This document shows, one piece after another, positions 6,235 to 13,050 of a stretch of 14,608 bases of DNA (position 1 is its first letter; every line of letters starts with the position of its first letter). The notes beneath the pieces are model-generated. The model was not told the origin of the DNA. It saw only the letters and a program-made list of their open reading frames with translations, and ran no database searches. Source of the stretch: JANQKX01 sp039028695 (GTDB lineage Bacteria > Pseudomonadota > Alphaproteobacteria > Kiloniellales > Kiloniellaceae); NCBI GenBank assembly GCA_039028695.1, contig JBCCHN010000133.1, positions 1 through 14,608 on the forward strand. The letters are read 5' to 3'. The position numbers and the translations under genes are program-made.

Positions 6235-7716
6235 ATGGACCCAACCATTCTCGTATTTCTGCTCGGTGGCCTTTTTCTCGGCTGGTCTTTGGGGGCTAAC
6301 GACGCGGCCAATGTCTTTGGCACGGCGGTGGGTACGGGCATGGTGCGCTTTGCCATCGCGGCGGTGGTGTGTAGCCTCTTTGTCATTCTGGGTGCCGTGG
6401 TCAGCGGCGCTGGCGCCGCGCACACACTCGGCAAGCTGGGTGCCATCAACACCGTGGCCGGCGCGGGAATGGCGGCCTTTTCCGCTGCGCTAACGGTTTA
6501 TTGGATGACCCGGCTGCGCCTGCCAGTCTCGACCAGCCAAGCCATTGTCGGCGCGATTATCGGCTGGAACTTTTTTACCGGCTCGCCCACGGACCTTAAC
6601 TCTCTCATCAAGATCGTGGCCACCTGGGTCGCCTGCCCGCTGCTCGCCGCCTTCTTCGGCGCTGCGATCTATAAGGGGACAGTATATGTCGTAAACTGGG
6701 CACGGCTGCACCTCTTCCGACTGGACGCCTATACCCGCGTGGCGCTTATCCTCGCCGGTGCTTTTGGGTCCTATTCCCTGGGGGCCAACAACATCGCCAA
6801 CGTGATGGGAGTCTTTGTCGCCTCCAATCCCTTCACCTCCTTTGCCGCCGAAGGGTTTTTTTCCTTCTCCGCCACGCAGCAGCTTTTCCTGTTGGGTGGG
6901 GTGGCCATCGCCGTAGGAGTGTTCACCTATTCCAAGCGGGTGATGATGACCGTGGGCTCGGACCTCATGCCCCTCTCGCCCGTGGGGGCTTGGGTGGTGG
7001 TTGTCGCCCACTCCATCGTTCTGTTCCTCTTTGCCTCGCAGGGGCTGGAGCACTGGTTGGCCAGCAGCGGCTTGCCCACGATACCGCTGGTTCCCGTTTC
7101 CTCCTCCCAAGCCGTGGTCGGCGCGCTGGTGGGCATCGGCCTACTACGGGGCGGGCGGGGCATCCGTTGGCGGGTCCTTGGCAACATCGCCTCGGGCTGG
7201 ATGACCACCCCGGTGATCGCCTGCTTGGTCTGCTTCGTTGCCCTGTTCTTTCTGCAAAACGTCTTTAACCAGCAGGTCTATCGGGATTCCCCCTATGCCC
7301 TCTCCGAGCCGGTGATGGCCCATCTCGCCCAGGACGAAAATCTGCCCGCCGGTGTGATCGCGCTGCAGGGCCAAAGCTTTCCCCGCCTGGCCGAATTGCG
7401 CGAGGCTCTGGCTGAAATCGAGGAACTGGAGTTGGAGCTCCACAACGAAATCATCGAGATCGCCAAGGTGGACAACGTTACCATCGCGGTCGAGCGCCTG
7501 CACGAGCTGCGCGACACCACCCTGTCAGGGGAAATGATTTCCGCCGTCCATGGCTTGGCCGGGCAACGCTTCACCCACCGCTGGCAACTGGACAATGCTC
7601 TGGCCGAGGCGAACCCAGTCTGGCGCAACCTGCCCGACAGCACGGTTAACAAGCTTTACAACAAAAAACTCGCCGAGCAGCGGGGCGAGGTCTTTCAAAT
7701 TTTTGCTGAACCGTGA
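6235..7716 (+). CDS. pit: PiT-family inorganic phosphate transporter
   Basis: This 493-residue inner-membrane permease of the PiT family moves phosphate, usually as a metal-phosphate complex coupled to protons or Na+. The two inverted PiT repeats are plain: GANDAAN (20-26) with PVSTSQA (97-103), and GANNIAN (183-189) with PVSSSQA (287-293). Hydrophobic segments span residues 4 to about 345. Residues 346-493 form a long hydrophilic C-terminal tail that begins after the last membrane helix and includes an acidic Leu-rich helix (385-411) likely to be coiled coil. ATG at 6235 is forced by a TAA five codons upstream, although its Shine-Dalgarno is weak. It probably depends on the upstream DUF47 gene for expression and regulation. 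Length exceeds short rhizobial Pit proteins because of the tail. Confidence 0.93.
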   Translation: MDPTILVFLLGGLFLGWSLGANDAANVFGTAVGTGMVRFAIAAVVCSLFVILGAVVSGAGAAHTLGKLGAINTVAGAGMAAFSAALTVYWMTRLRLPVSTSQAIVGAIIGWNFFTGSPTDLNSLIKIVATWVACPLLAAFFGAAIYKGTVYVVNWARLHLFRLDAYTRVALILAGAFGSYSLGANNIANVMGVFVASNPFTSFAAEGFFSFSATQQLFLLGGVAIAVGVFTYSKRVMMTVGSDLMPLSPVGAWVVVVAHSIVLFLFASQGLEHWLASSGLPTIPLVPVSSSQAVVGALVGIGLLRGGRGIRWRVLGNIASGWMTTPVIACLVCFVALFFLQNVFNQQVYRDSPYALSEPVMAHLAQDENLPAGVIALQGQSFPRLAELREALAEIEELELELHNEIIEIAKVDNVTIAVERLHELRDTTLSGEMISAVHGLAGQRFTHRWQLDNALAEANPVWRNLPDSTVNKLYNKKLAEQRGEVFQIFAEP

Positions 7717-7718
7717 CC

Positions 7719-7738
7719 ATTGAAATGACCATTTCAAT
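7719..7738. repeat. AT-rich inverted repeat between convergent genes
   Basis: ATTGAAAT-GACC-ATTTCAAT is a perfect 8-bp inverted repeat with a 4-nt loop. It lies in the 44-bp gap between the convergent pit and MFS genes. It could act as a bidirectional terminator stem, but it is AT-rich and has no T-run, so the terminator role is doubtful. Confidence 0.35.
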
Positions 7739-7760
7739 TACGATTACTTTATCACCATCC

Positions 7761-8912
7761 CTATCGCCGGAAGGCCGTGCAGCAGGCCATGAGCGCCGCA
7801 CCAAGGGCAAAGACGGCGGCCAAGCCGAACATGTATTGCCAGGAGAAACTCGCCGCGATCCCAGCAATCAAGGCCCCAAGCGCGCCAATGCCGTCCAACA
7901 CCACAAAGGCCAGACCCAAGGTCGTCCCCTCGCTGCGGCCGCTATGGTCAACAGCGCCAGCAAGTACCGCGGCGCGGATGGCATCCAAGGCGGCAACGGC
8001 TGCGATCATGGCGGCGATCATGACCCATAAGGTCGGTTGAAAGATCAGCAGCATGCCGGCGCAAGTCGCTGTCAAGGTGCCGGCCACCACCACGGGCCGT
8101 CGCCCCAGGCTGTCGGATAACTTGCCCACCCAGGGCTGAGCCAAGGCACCGACAATCAACATGCTCGAAAAGGCAATGCCCGCGGCCTCAGGGCCAAAGC
8201 CGTGCTGATCCGCCAGGTAAAGGGGTATCATGCTGAGCAAGGCCATAAGCGCCATGTTGTAAAGGCAAATCATCACCATCATGCGCAGCCCGTCGCCGCG
8301 CCGCCACATGTTCAGCAAGCCCAAAAAATCGTTCCGCCGGACCGGCGTTTTTTCCACCTGGGGAATGGCCCGTACGACCCAAATAAAACAGATGCCCATA
8401 AGTGCGGCGGGCACGGCCGCCAGGGCCAGCGCCCCGCGCCAATCCAAGTAGGCTAAGAGGAAACCGACCGCCAGGGGCGACAGCACCTCGGCCAAGGAGC
8501 CGCCGATGGCGTGAATGCCCAGCACATGGGCGCGCCGCGTCTTGTTGTCCCGGGTCAAGACACCGGTGGCGATAGGGTGCCAAGCCGCATCGCCCATGCC
8601 GGCCACCGCAAGAATTATTGCCAAACTCCAAAAGCCCGGCGCCATTGAGGCCAGCAAATAGCCAACCGCGCACCACCAAAAGGTCGCCAGCAACAACCGG
8701 CCCCGGTTCGATACGTGATCGGCGAGGATACCGGCAGGGAGGAAAGCCAGAGCCCCGCCAACGTTGCAGATGGTGAACAAGAGGCCCACCTCGGCCGGTG
8801 AAAGCTCCATGGCAATGCCCACCGCGGGCACCACCAGCCACAGCGAACAAACGGTCCAGTCGTTGGCAAAGTGACCCAGCGAAAACCAAGTCAAAAGGCT
8901 GCGGTTGGTCAT
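7761..8912 (-). CDS. Major facilitator superfamily transporter
   Basis: This 383-residue, 12-helix inner-membrane transporter is of normal MFS length. The loop 2-3 motif is GILADHVSNRGRLLL (61-75), and its counterpart in the second half is GKLSDSLGRRPVVV (263-276). Helix 4 carries GMGDAAWHPIATG (105-117), reminiscent of the GxxxxHP element in fosmidomycin-resistance (Fsr)-like and related drug/metabolite transporters. The start at 8912 has no clear Shine-Dalgarno but places MTNRSLLTWFSLGHF just ahead of helix 1, as expected. It is divergent from a cupin-AraC regulator across 155 bp with strong dyads. This layout resembles the E. coli nimT-nimR (yeaN-yeaM) regulator/exporter pair, so an efflux role is the likeliest guess; the substrate is unknown. 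Confidence 0.88.
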   Translation of the reverse strand: MTNRSLLTWFSLGHFANDWTVCSLWLVVPAVGIAMELSPAEVGLLFTICNVGGALAFLPAGILADHVSNRGRLLLATFWWCAVGYLLASMAPGFWSLAIILAVAGMGDAAWHPIATGVLTRDNKTRRAHVLGIHAIGGSLAEVLSPLAVGFLLAYLDWRGALALAAVPAALMGICFIWVVRAIPQVEKTPVRRNDFLGLLNMWRRGDGLRMMVMICLYNMALMALLSMIPLYLADQHGFGPEAAGIAFSSMLIVGALAQPWVGKLSDSLGRRPVVVAGTLTATCAGMLLIFQPTLWVMIAAMIAAVAALDAIRAAVLAGAVDHSGRSEGTTLGLAFVVLDGIGALGALIAGIAASFSWQYMFGLAAVFALGAALMACCTAFRR

Positions 8913-8950
8913 GGTGACGATCGATCGCGGTTTTCAAATCAAAATAGAGG

Positions 8951-8964
8951 CGCGGAGGTCCGCG
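8951..8964. repeat. GC-rich inverted repeat in the MFS/AraC promoter region
   Basis: CGCGGA-GG-TCCGCG is a perfect 6-bp inverted repeat about 40 bp before the MFS start. It could be an operator for the adjacent regulator or a hairpin in the MFS leader. Confidence 0.4.
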
Positions 8965-9002
8965 TCCTGATCTGCCACTCAGGGCTTTTCTGGACAAAGA
9001 CT

Positions 9003-9022
9003 AGGTCAAAGCGCTATGACCT
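9003..9022. promoter_or_regulatory. Candidate operator dyad, MFS/AraC divergent region
   Basis: AGGTCAAAGCGCTATGACCT is a 20-bp dyad symmetric at 18 of 20 positions: AGGTCA arms around a central AGCGCT. It lies 46 bp before the AraC-type gene and 91 bp before the MFS gene, where an autoregulatory or shared operator would sit. AraC proteins more often bind direct repeats, so the binding factor is not certain. Confidence 0.5.
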
Positions 9023-9067
9023 TCAGTCGACAGCAAGTCGAGTAGCATCGAAAAATCGTCAAAGACC

Positions 9068-9844
9068 ATGACCAAGCCGAATCACCATCCCTTGCACGAC
9101 ACTGAGGAAAGCCCGCCGCCCCGATACCTTGGCGAGGCGGTTAAGCCCCCATCCGGTGAAAGTTATGACTGGCACAGCCACCATTTCGGGCAACTCATTT
9201 CCGCTGCCTCCGGGTCCATGTATGTGGGCACGCCCGGGCATGTTCTGCTGCTGAGCGCGGCGATGGTCATCTGGATACCGCCGGGCGTACAACACTGGAT
9301 GCGCTATGGATCGAATAACGAGATGCGTTATGTGGACGTGCGCCATGACGAGGCTGAAAAGATCGGATCCGTCTGCCGCGTGATGGCCATGACGCCCTTG
9401 CTAGGCGCTCTAATGGCCGAGACCATTCCCAAGAACCCAAAACGCAGGGCCAACGACCATGACAGTTCCCTGCACGACCTATTGCGTCATGAACTGCTCG
9501 CCGCGACCGACGTGCCCCTATCGATCATCATGCCGCGCGACCGGCGCATTCGCCGCATTGCCCAGGCGGCGCTGGATGATCCCGGCACCATCGGCTCAGT
9601 GGAAGGCTGGCTGGCCGACGCTCCGGCAAGCCGCAAAACAATTGAGCGCCTTTTCGCCGCCGAAACAGGCATGCCGCCCCTGCGCTGGCTGCGCCACGCC
9701 CGCGTTCTCCACGCCATTTCCCGCCTGGCCGCCGGCGAAAAAGTCAGCTCCGTCGCCTTTGATATGGGCTATGCGTCCTCGAGCGCCTTCAGCTATATGT
9801 TCCGCCAAACCCTCGGACGCAGCCCCAGCGACTTTTGCGCCTGA
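9068..9844 (+). CDS. AraC-family regulator with N-terminal cupin domain
   Basis: This is a 258-residue one-component transcriptional regulator. Residues 30-95 form a cupin sensor: WHSHHFGQL (35-43), then WIPPGVQHWM (69-78). Residues about 155-258 form the double helix-turn-helix of AraC/XylS, with SRKTIERLFAAETGMPP (188-204) as the first and VSSVAFDMGYASSSAFSYMF (226-245) as the second. The second contains the family hallmark A-x-x-x-G-Y-x-S-x-S-x-F. Size and layout match NimR (YeaM)-type repressors that control a divergent MFS exporter, and here too the gene is divergent from an MFS gene. The ATG at 9068 has a weak Shine-Dalgarno. The ligand is unknown; control of the MFS gene and of itself is inferred from position. 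Confidence 0.88.
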   Translation: MTKPNHHPLHDTEESPPPRYLGEAVKPPSGESYDWHSHHFGQLISAASGSMYVGTPGHVLLLSAAMVIWIPPGVQHWMRYGSNNEMRYVDVRHDEAEKIGSVCRVMAMTPLLGALMAETIPKNPKRRANDHDSSLHDLLRHELLAATDVPLSIIMPRDRRIRRIAQAALDDPGTIGSVEGWLADAPASRKTIERLFAAETGMPPLRWLRHARVLHAISRLAAGEKVSSVAFDMGYASSSAFSYMFRQTLGRSPSDFCA

Positions 9845-9875
9845 CCAAAGGCGGTCGCTTACAATCCGTCGCCGC

Positions 9876-11030
9876 TTAACCTTGAGGCTGACCGTCCAGC
9901 GCCCCTCCCAGTGCGTCCACCACCATGGTTTGGAAATGATGCACGGCGTGCTCGGAAAGCTCGGTCATGTCACGGTCCACGATAAAGCGTCCCTGGTTAT
10001 AGCCTTTAGTCTTCAATCCCCGTTGCACGCTCTCACAAAGACCGATGTCCTCAGGCTGCAAGACATCCTTTTGATAGGCCATGGCGTCGCGTAGTTGGGG
10101 CGTGGGCTTAGGTGTCGGAATGAACCAGTCCTGATATTCAATGCAGCGTTCCGGGCCCGCGGGCAGCATTTGAAGCGTCGATATATTGGGCTCACCAGGA
10201 TAAACCCAAATCGATAGATTGGGCCACAGGAACCACCCGGCATAGCCAAAATCCACATCACCCTTTTCAAAGGTGAAGGCCTTGCTGTCGGTGGTACGCG
10301 GCGCATCGGAAATCTGCGCGGAATAGAGCCCGTGTGTCACGGTACGATAGCTGTCCATGTCCACCAAGTCTACAAAGTCCTTGTGGGCCGGCGCACAGTG
10401 GTAACACTCAAGGAAATTATCGACCAAAACCTTCCAATTGGCGCGAACGTCATAGGTGTCCCTTTGCGCAAAAACCAGGTCGTCGATTTGTGGGCAATAA
10501 TGGCGGATCTCCTCCTCCAAAGAGCCTGCCTGTTCTCGCAAGGGAATTGCGTCCGGGTCAACATTAATAAAGATAAATCCGGCATAGTCCTCGACACGAA
10601 CGGGCTTTAGGGAATAAAGACAGGCATCGAAGCCATCGACGTTTTTGGAATTACGAGCGGCCCGCAGACTGCCGTCCAACCCGTAAGTCCAGGCGTGATA
10701 GGGACAGGTTATCACTTGGGATCGGCCGCGGCCGCTGACCAACTCGTGGCCCCGGTGTTGGCAAACGTTGTAAAAAGCATTCAAAGACCCATCCTTGGCC
10801 CGCACGGCAAAGACGTTCTGGTCGTGAATATTGGCCTGGATGAATTGCCCGGCCTGGGCCACCTGGCTTTTGTGGCCGATACACCACCAGGAGCGATAGA
10901 AGATCGCCTCCTTCTCGGCCTCGAAGATCTCCGAATCGAAATAGTAGCGCGCCGGCATGGTCACCGAGCGGCGCGGGTCTAATGAGAAAGGAACATCGCC
11001 CGGGCGGGCCCGAAGCACGGAAATGGTCAT
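9876..11030 (-). CDS. Rieske non-heme iron oxygenase, alpha subunit (quaternary-amine type)
   Basis: This 384-residue oxygenase would hydroxylate or oxidatively N-demethylate its substrate using O2 and electrons from a separate reductase. The Rieske [2Fe-2S] ligands are C90 and H92 (CQHRGHEL) with C109 and H112 (CPYHAW). The mononuclear iron site is ECYHCAPAH: H211 and H216 with E208, plus D328 in LQPEDIG. A Glu rather than Asp just before the first iron His is the feature of carnitine monooxygenase CntA and related choline/betaine enzymes. The protein is therefore closer to those than to ring-hydroxylating dioxygenases. GGGGAG lies 6 nt before the ATG. It is divergent from a LysR gene, and no reductase or ferredoxin gene is in the window. 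The exact substrate (carnitine, glycine betaine, choline or similar) is inference. Confidence 0.85.
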   Translation of the reverse strand: MTISVLRARPGDVPFSLDPRRSVTMPARYYFDSEIFEAEKEAIFYRSWWCIGHKSQVAQAGQFIQANIHDQNVFAVRAKDGSLNAFYNVCQHRGHELVSGRGRSQVITCPYHAWTYGLDGSLRAARNSKNVDGFDACLYSLKPVRVEDYAGFIFINVDPDAIPLREQAGSLEEEIRHYCPQIDDLVFAQRDTYDVRANWKVLVDNFLECYHCAPAHKDFVDLVDMDSYRTVTHGLYSAQISDAPRTTDSKAFTFEKGDVDFGYAGWFLWPNLSIWVYPGEPNISTLQMLPAGPERCIEYQDWFIPTPKPTPQLRDAMAYQKDVLQPEDIGLCESVQRGLKTKGYNQGRFIVDRDMTELSEHAVHHFQTMVVDALGGALDGQPQG

Positions 11031-11036
11031 GGCATA

Positions 11037-11042
11037 CTCCCC
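11037..11042 (-). promoter_or_regulatory. Ribosome binding site of the Rieske oxygenase gene
   Basis: GGGGAG on the minus strand lies 6 nt before the ATG at 11030 and supports this start. Confidence 0.6.
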
Positions 11043-11161
11043 ATATCATCAGGCCGATCAAAAAAAATGCTCAAAAAGCCAGCCAAGAGGCGGACCCAGA
11101 AGGGATTTAACGGCCATTGAATAAGCTTGACTAAAACAAGAACTCGCACAAACGTTATTTT

Positions 11162-11179
11162 CTTACCCAATTGAGTAAG
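11162..11179. promoter_or_regulatory. Candidate LysR operator dyad
   Basis: CTTACCCAATTGAGTAAG is an 18-bp dyad symmetric at 16 positions, with a CAATTG centre. It ends 9 bp before the ATG of the LysR gene and spans the alternative TTG start at 11171. A LysR-type autoregulatory site is expected near here; occupancy would block the gene's own transcription or translation initiation region. It is too far (over 130 bp) from the Rieske start to be that gene's only activation site. Confidence 0.5.
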
Positions 11180-11188
11180 TTTAGCTAC

Positions 11189-12103
11189 ATGAAGTCTCTA
11201 CGTTCCACCCTCCCACCCCTGGATGCCCTGGTGACCTTCGAGGCCGCTGCCCGGCTCGGCGGCTTCACCCGCGCCGCAGAAGAGCTCAATGTGACCCCCT
11301 CGGCCGTATCCCAGCAGATCCGCAGCCTCGAGGAACGTCTAGGCCTGGGCCTCTTCGAGCGCGGGCACCGGTCGGTTCGCTTGACGGCGGCCGGCCGGCA
11401 ACTTGAAAATTCCGTAACCGTGGCCCTGGATCACCTGCGCGCCGCCAGCGATCGTGTTCGGGCCAGCGCCCAGGACGAGCCCGTGACCCTTGCCGTCGAT
11501 CAGTCCATCGCTCAACTCTGGCTGCCCGCGCGCCTGGCGGCTTTTCGCAGCGCGGCGGGGGATGCACCCATTCGGGTCACGGCCTCGGACCAGTTCGAGG
11601 CTCTATTGGATGTGACCCATGACCTGGCGATCATTCATGGGGACGGCCGCTGGGATGGCTATGACGCTCACATGCTGATCCCGGAACGGGTCTTTCCGGT
11701 GGCCTCCCCTGCCTTTTGCGATGCCAATCCCCAGGTGGAACAGCCCGATGGTCTGAGCCATGCGGACCTCATTGAATTCGAGTACCAAGGCTGGGCCTGG
11801 ATGAATTGGACGATCTTTGCGTCCAACTTGGGCCTAGCGGCGCCTGACAGTCGGCGAGTGGTGTGGACCAACAGCTATCCCCTGGCCATCGACGCCGCCC
11901 GCCGTGGCATGGGTGTCGCGCTGGGCTGGGACGGACTTTTGGATCAGGATCTAAGCGCCGGCACCCTGGTGCGTTTGACCGATAAAACGGCACGAACCGA
12001 GCGGGGCTACCACGTCATTTGGCGACATAATGCCCGCCTGTCCGAGCGGGCCGACAAATTGCGCGCCGCCTTGTGCACCGATCCCCCCCGGTGCCAGCCC
12101 TAG
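11189..12103 (+). CDS. LysR-family transcriptional regulator, GcvA-like
   Basis: This LysR-type regulator has 304 residues from the ATG at 11189. The N-terminal winged helix-turn-helix reads LPPLDALVTFEAAARLGGF (8-26), then VTPSAVSQQIRSLEERLG (35-52) and LFERGHRSVRLTAAG (55-69), the GcvA-like subgroup. Residues from about 93 form the two-lobe substrate-binding-like effector domain. A TTG at 11171 would add six residues, but it lies inside a strong dyad and has no Shine-Dalgarno, so ATG is preferred. The gene is divergent from the Rieske oxygenase, the standard arrangement for a LysR regulator and its target. I infer that it controls the oxygenase in response to its substrate or product. GcvA-like LysR proteins are also linked to choline/betaine genes in alphaproteobacteria. 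Confidence 0.9.
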   Translation: MKSLRSTLPPLDALVTFEAAARLGGFTRAAEELNVTPSAVSQQIRSLEERLGLGLFERGHRSVRLTAAGRQLENSVTVALDHLRAASDRVRASAQDEPVTLAVDQSIAQLWLPARLAAFRSAAGDAPIRVTASDQFEALLDVTHDLAIIHGDGRWDGYDAHMLIPERVFPVASPAFCDANPQVEQPDGLSHADLIEFEYQGWAWMNWTIFASNLGLAAPDSRRVVWTNSYPLAIDAARRGMGVALGWDGLLDQDLSAGTLVRLTDKTARTERGYHVIWRHNARLSERADKLRAALCTDPPRCQP

Positions 12104-12225
12104 GTTTGCTTTCTTTCGATGCGATCTCATTTCTAAAGAGCTGTTTCAGGCGCTCTCATTCTAGTCAGCCGGAACAACACGATTCATCACTTTGGCAAAA
12201 GCAAGCACAGCCAATTAGGTCGCTA

Positions 12226-12253
12226 GCCTATTTGGTTTTGCCTATTAGGTTTT
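12226..12253. repeat. 14-bp imperfect tandem repeat
   Basis: GCCTATTTGGTTTT (12226-12239) is followed at once by GCCTATTAGGTTTT (12240-12253), with one mismatch. A related CCAATTAGG lies at 12211-12219. The unit core CCTA-T-TAGG is itself palindromic. The repeat lies between the convergent LysR and lipoprotein genes and touches the lipoprotein stop codon. Function unknown. Confidence 0.6.
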
Positions 12254-12543
12254 TATTGAGTGCAACCGCCTTTTGCGTCCCTTAATGGCGTTAGAAAGTC
12301 TGCGCCAAATTTGCGCCGCGCTTGGTTGACCGCATCTTTCTCCGATGCCCCACCATCGAGTGCCTCGGCAATTTGGTTATAAACATCCCCGTCGATAGCA
12401 CCGGCTAAAGAACTGGCATAACAACTTGCCTGGGCCGCGGCCATGCCACTTTTGGCTAAGCCTTGTTGCATTAAATCCTCGTTCGGTTGGTCGCAGCCTG
12501 CCAATGCAAAAAGGGCAATTATGATGGAGGGAAATTTTCGCAT
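12253..12543 (-). CDS. Small predicted lipoprotein, unknown function
   Basis: This 96-residue protein begins MRKFPSIIIALFALAGC, a lipoprotein signal peptide with lipobox ALAGC and acylated Cys at 17. It is expected in the periplasm, anchored to the inner or outer membrane. The mature part (about 79 residues) is polar and mostly helical. It has two further cysteines, C41 and C94, which could form one disulfide. AGGA lies about 9 nt before the ATG at 12543, supporting this start. It is convergent with the LysR gene and has no same-strand partner close by other than the broken TetR gene upstream. I do not recognise a family. Confidence 0.75.
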   Translation of the reverse strand: MRKFPSIIIALFALAGCDQPNEDLMQQGLAKSGMAAAQASCYASSLAGAIDGDVYNQIAEALDGGASEKDAVNQARRKFGADFLTPLRDAKGGCTQ

Positions 12544-12600
12544 AGTGCCGATCCTGCTCTGTAGCGTGAATATGCCGACGTGACGTGCGGCAAATTACGC

Positions 12601-12621
12601 TGGGTGTATCCGTGCCACCCA
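12601..12621. repeat. Inverted repeat upstream of the lipoprotein gene
   Basis: TGGGTG-9 nt-CACCCA has perfect 6-bp arms and lies about 58 bp before the lipoprotein start. It may be an operator or leader hairpin; nothing else supports a role. Confidence 0.3.
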
Positions 12622-12666
12622 CAGGCACCGGACGGGCAAATATGTATTCCTTACCCCTACCAACAA

Positions 12667-13038
12667 TTAATCAAGAAATCTAGCAGCGAATTGCGGGGGG
12701 CCATCGGGCACAGCGGCCTCGAAGACTTCCCGGAGCCCCGGTGCGGCCCTTGATCTATCGAGAAGAATCGGCGTCGTGATCCGGCCGGCCTGCCGCAGCG
12801 AGCCCAGCCTTAAGGCCCGCAAATGGTATTAACGGGCCAGAAAATGCCCATAGAGGGTGGCCCGACCAACGCCCGCCTTCTGCACGATATCGGCCATCGA
12901 TGCACCGGGATTGCGGGCAAGGACCCTGCCGACGGCCTGCAAAAGGCCTTTGCGGACTGAGGATCGTGGTGTATCGGCAAGAGACTTGATTGCCTCAATT
13001 TGGCAAAAAAGTTTCCCCTTGTTAAGGGCCGCACCCCC
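12667..13038 (-). pseudogene. Broken TetR-family regulator remnant
   Basis: On the minus strand, 12832-13038 is open and encodes a clear TetR helix-turn-helix. It reads RKGLLQAVGRVLARNPGASM, then ADIVQKAGVGRATLYGHF, then FLAR and a TAA at 12829-12831. There is no ATG, GTG or TTG ahead of the HTH in this frame before an upstream stop at 13039-13041, so the start is lost. The same frame reopens after the TAA to 12667 (about 54 codons), ending LREVFEAAVPDGPPQ and FAARFLD, which may be a remnant of the effector domain. A whole TetR protein is about 190 residues; less than two thirds of that is present. It lies 12 bp after the acyl-CoA synthetase stop, so it was probably once that gene's regulator. 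This stretch explains most of the 507-bp gap 12544-13050. Confidence 0.7.
13005..13028 (-). terminator. Possible intrinsic terminator of the acyl-CoA synthetase gene
   Basis: On the minus strand CCCTT-AAC-AAGGG (13016-13028) forms a 5-bp stem, followed after 5 nt by six T residues (13005-13010). It lies 22 bp after the synthetase stop. The stem is short and the T-run is offset, so it is only a candidate. Confidence 0.35.
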
Positions 13039-13050
13039 TTAAAGCCAAAC

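Noticed and set aside
6490..7110. 206-codon minus-strand open frame inside pit
   Set aside because: Shadow of the pit gene; its Gly/His-rich composition is the antisense of membrane-helix codons.
8188..8997. 269-codon minus-strand frame overlapping the MFS gene in another frame
   Set aside because: The MFS frame has the expected helices and motifs; this one is an Arg/Gly/Pro-rich out-of-frame shadow.
9459..10094. 211-codon plus-strand frame across the AraC gene end
   Set aside because: Out-of-frame shadow of the AraC helix-turn-helix region running antisense into the Rieske gene; no family resemblance.
11060..11067. A8 tract in the Rieske leader as a terminator or slippage switch
   Set aside because: There is no hairpin next to it, and it lies outside the coding region, so neither role is supported.
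11171..11188. TTG start for the LysR gene
   Set aside because: It has no Shine-Dalgarno and lies inside an operator-like dyad; the ATG at 11189 gives a normal GcvA-like N-terminus.
12810..13034. 74-codon minus-strand frame with a GTG start in the TetR remnant region
   Set aside because: A different frame from the one encoding the recognisable TetR helix-turn-helix; composition is not protein-like.
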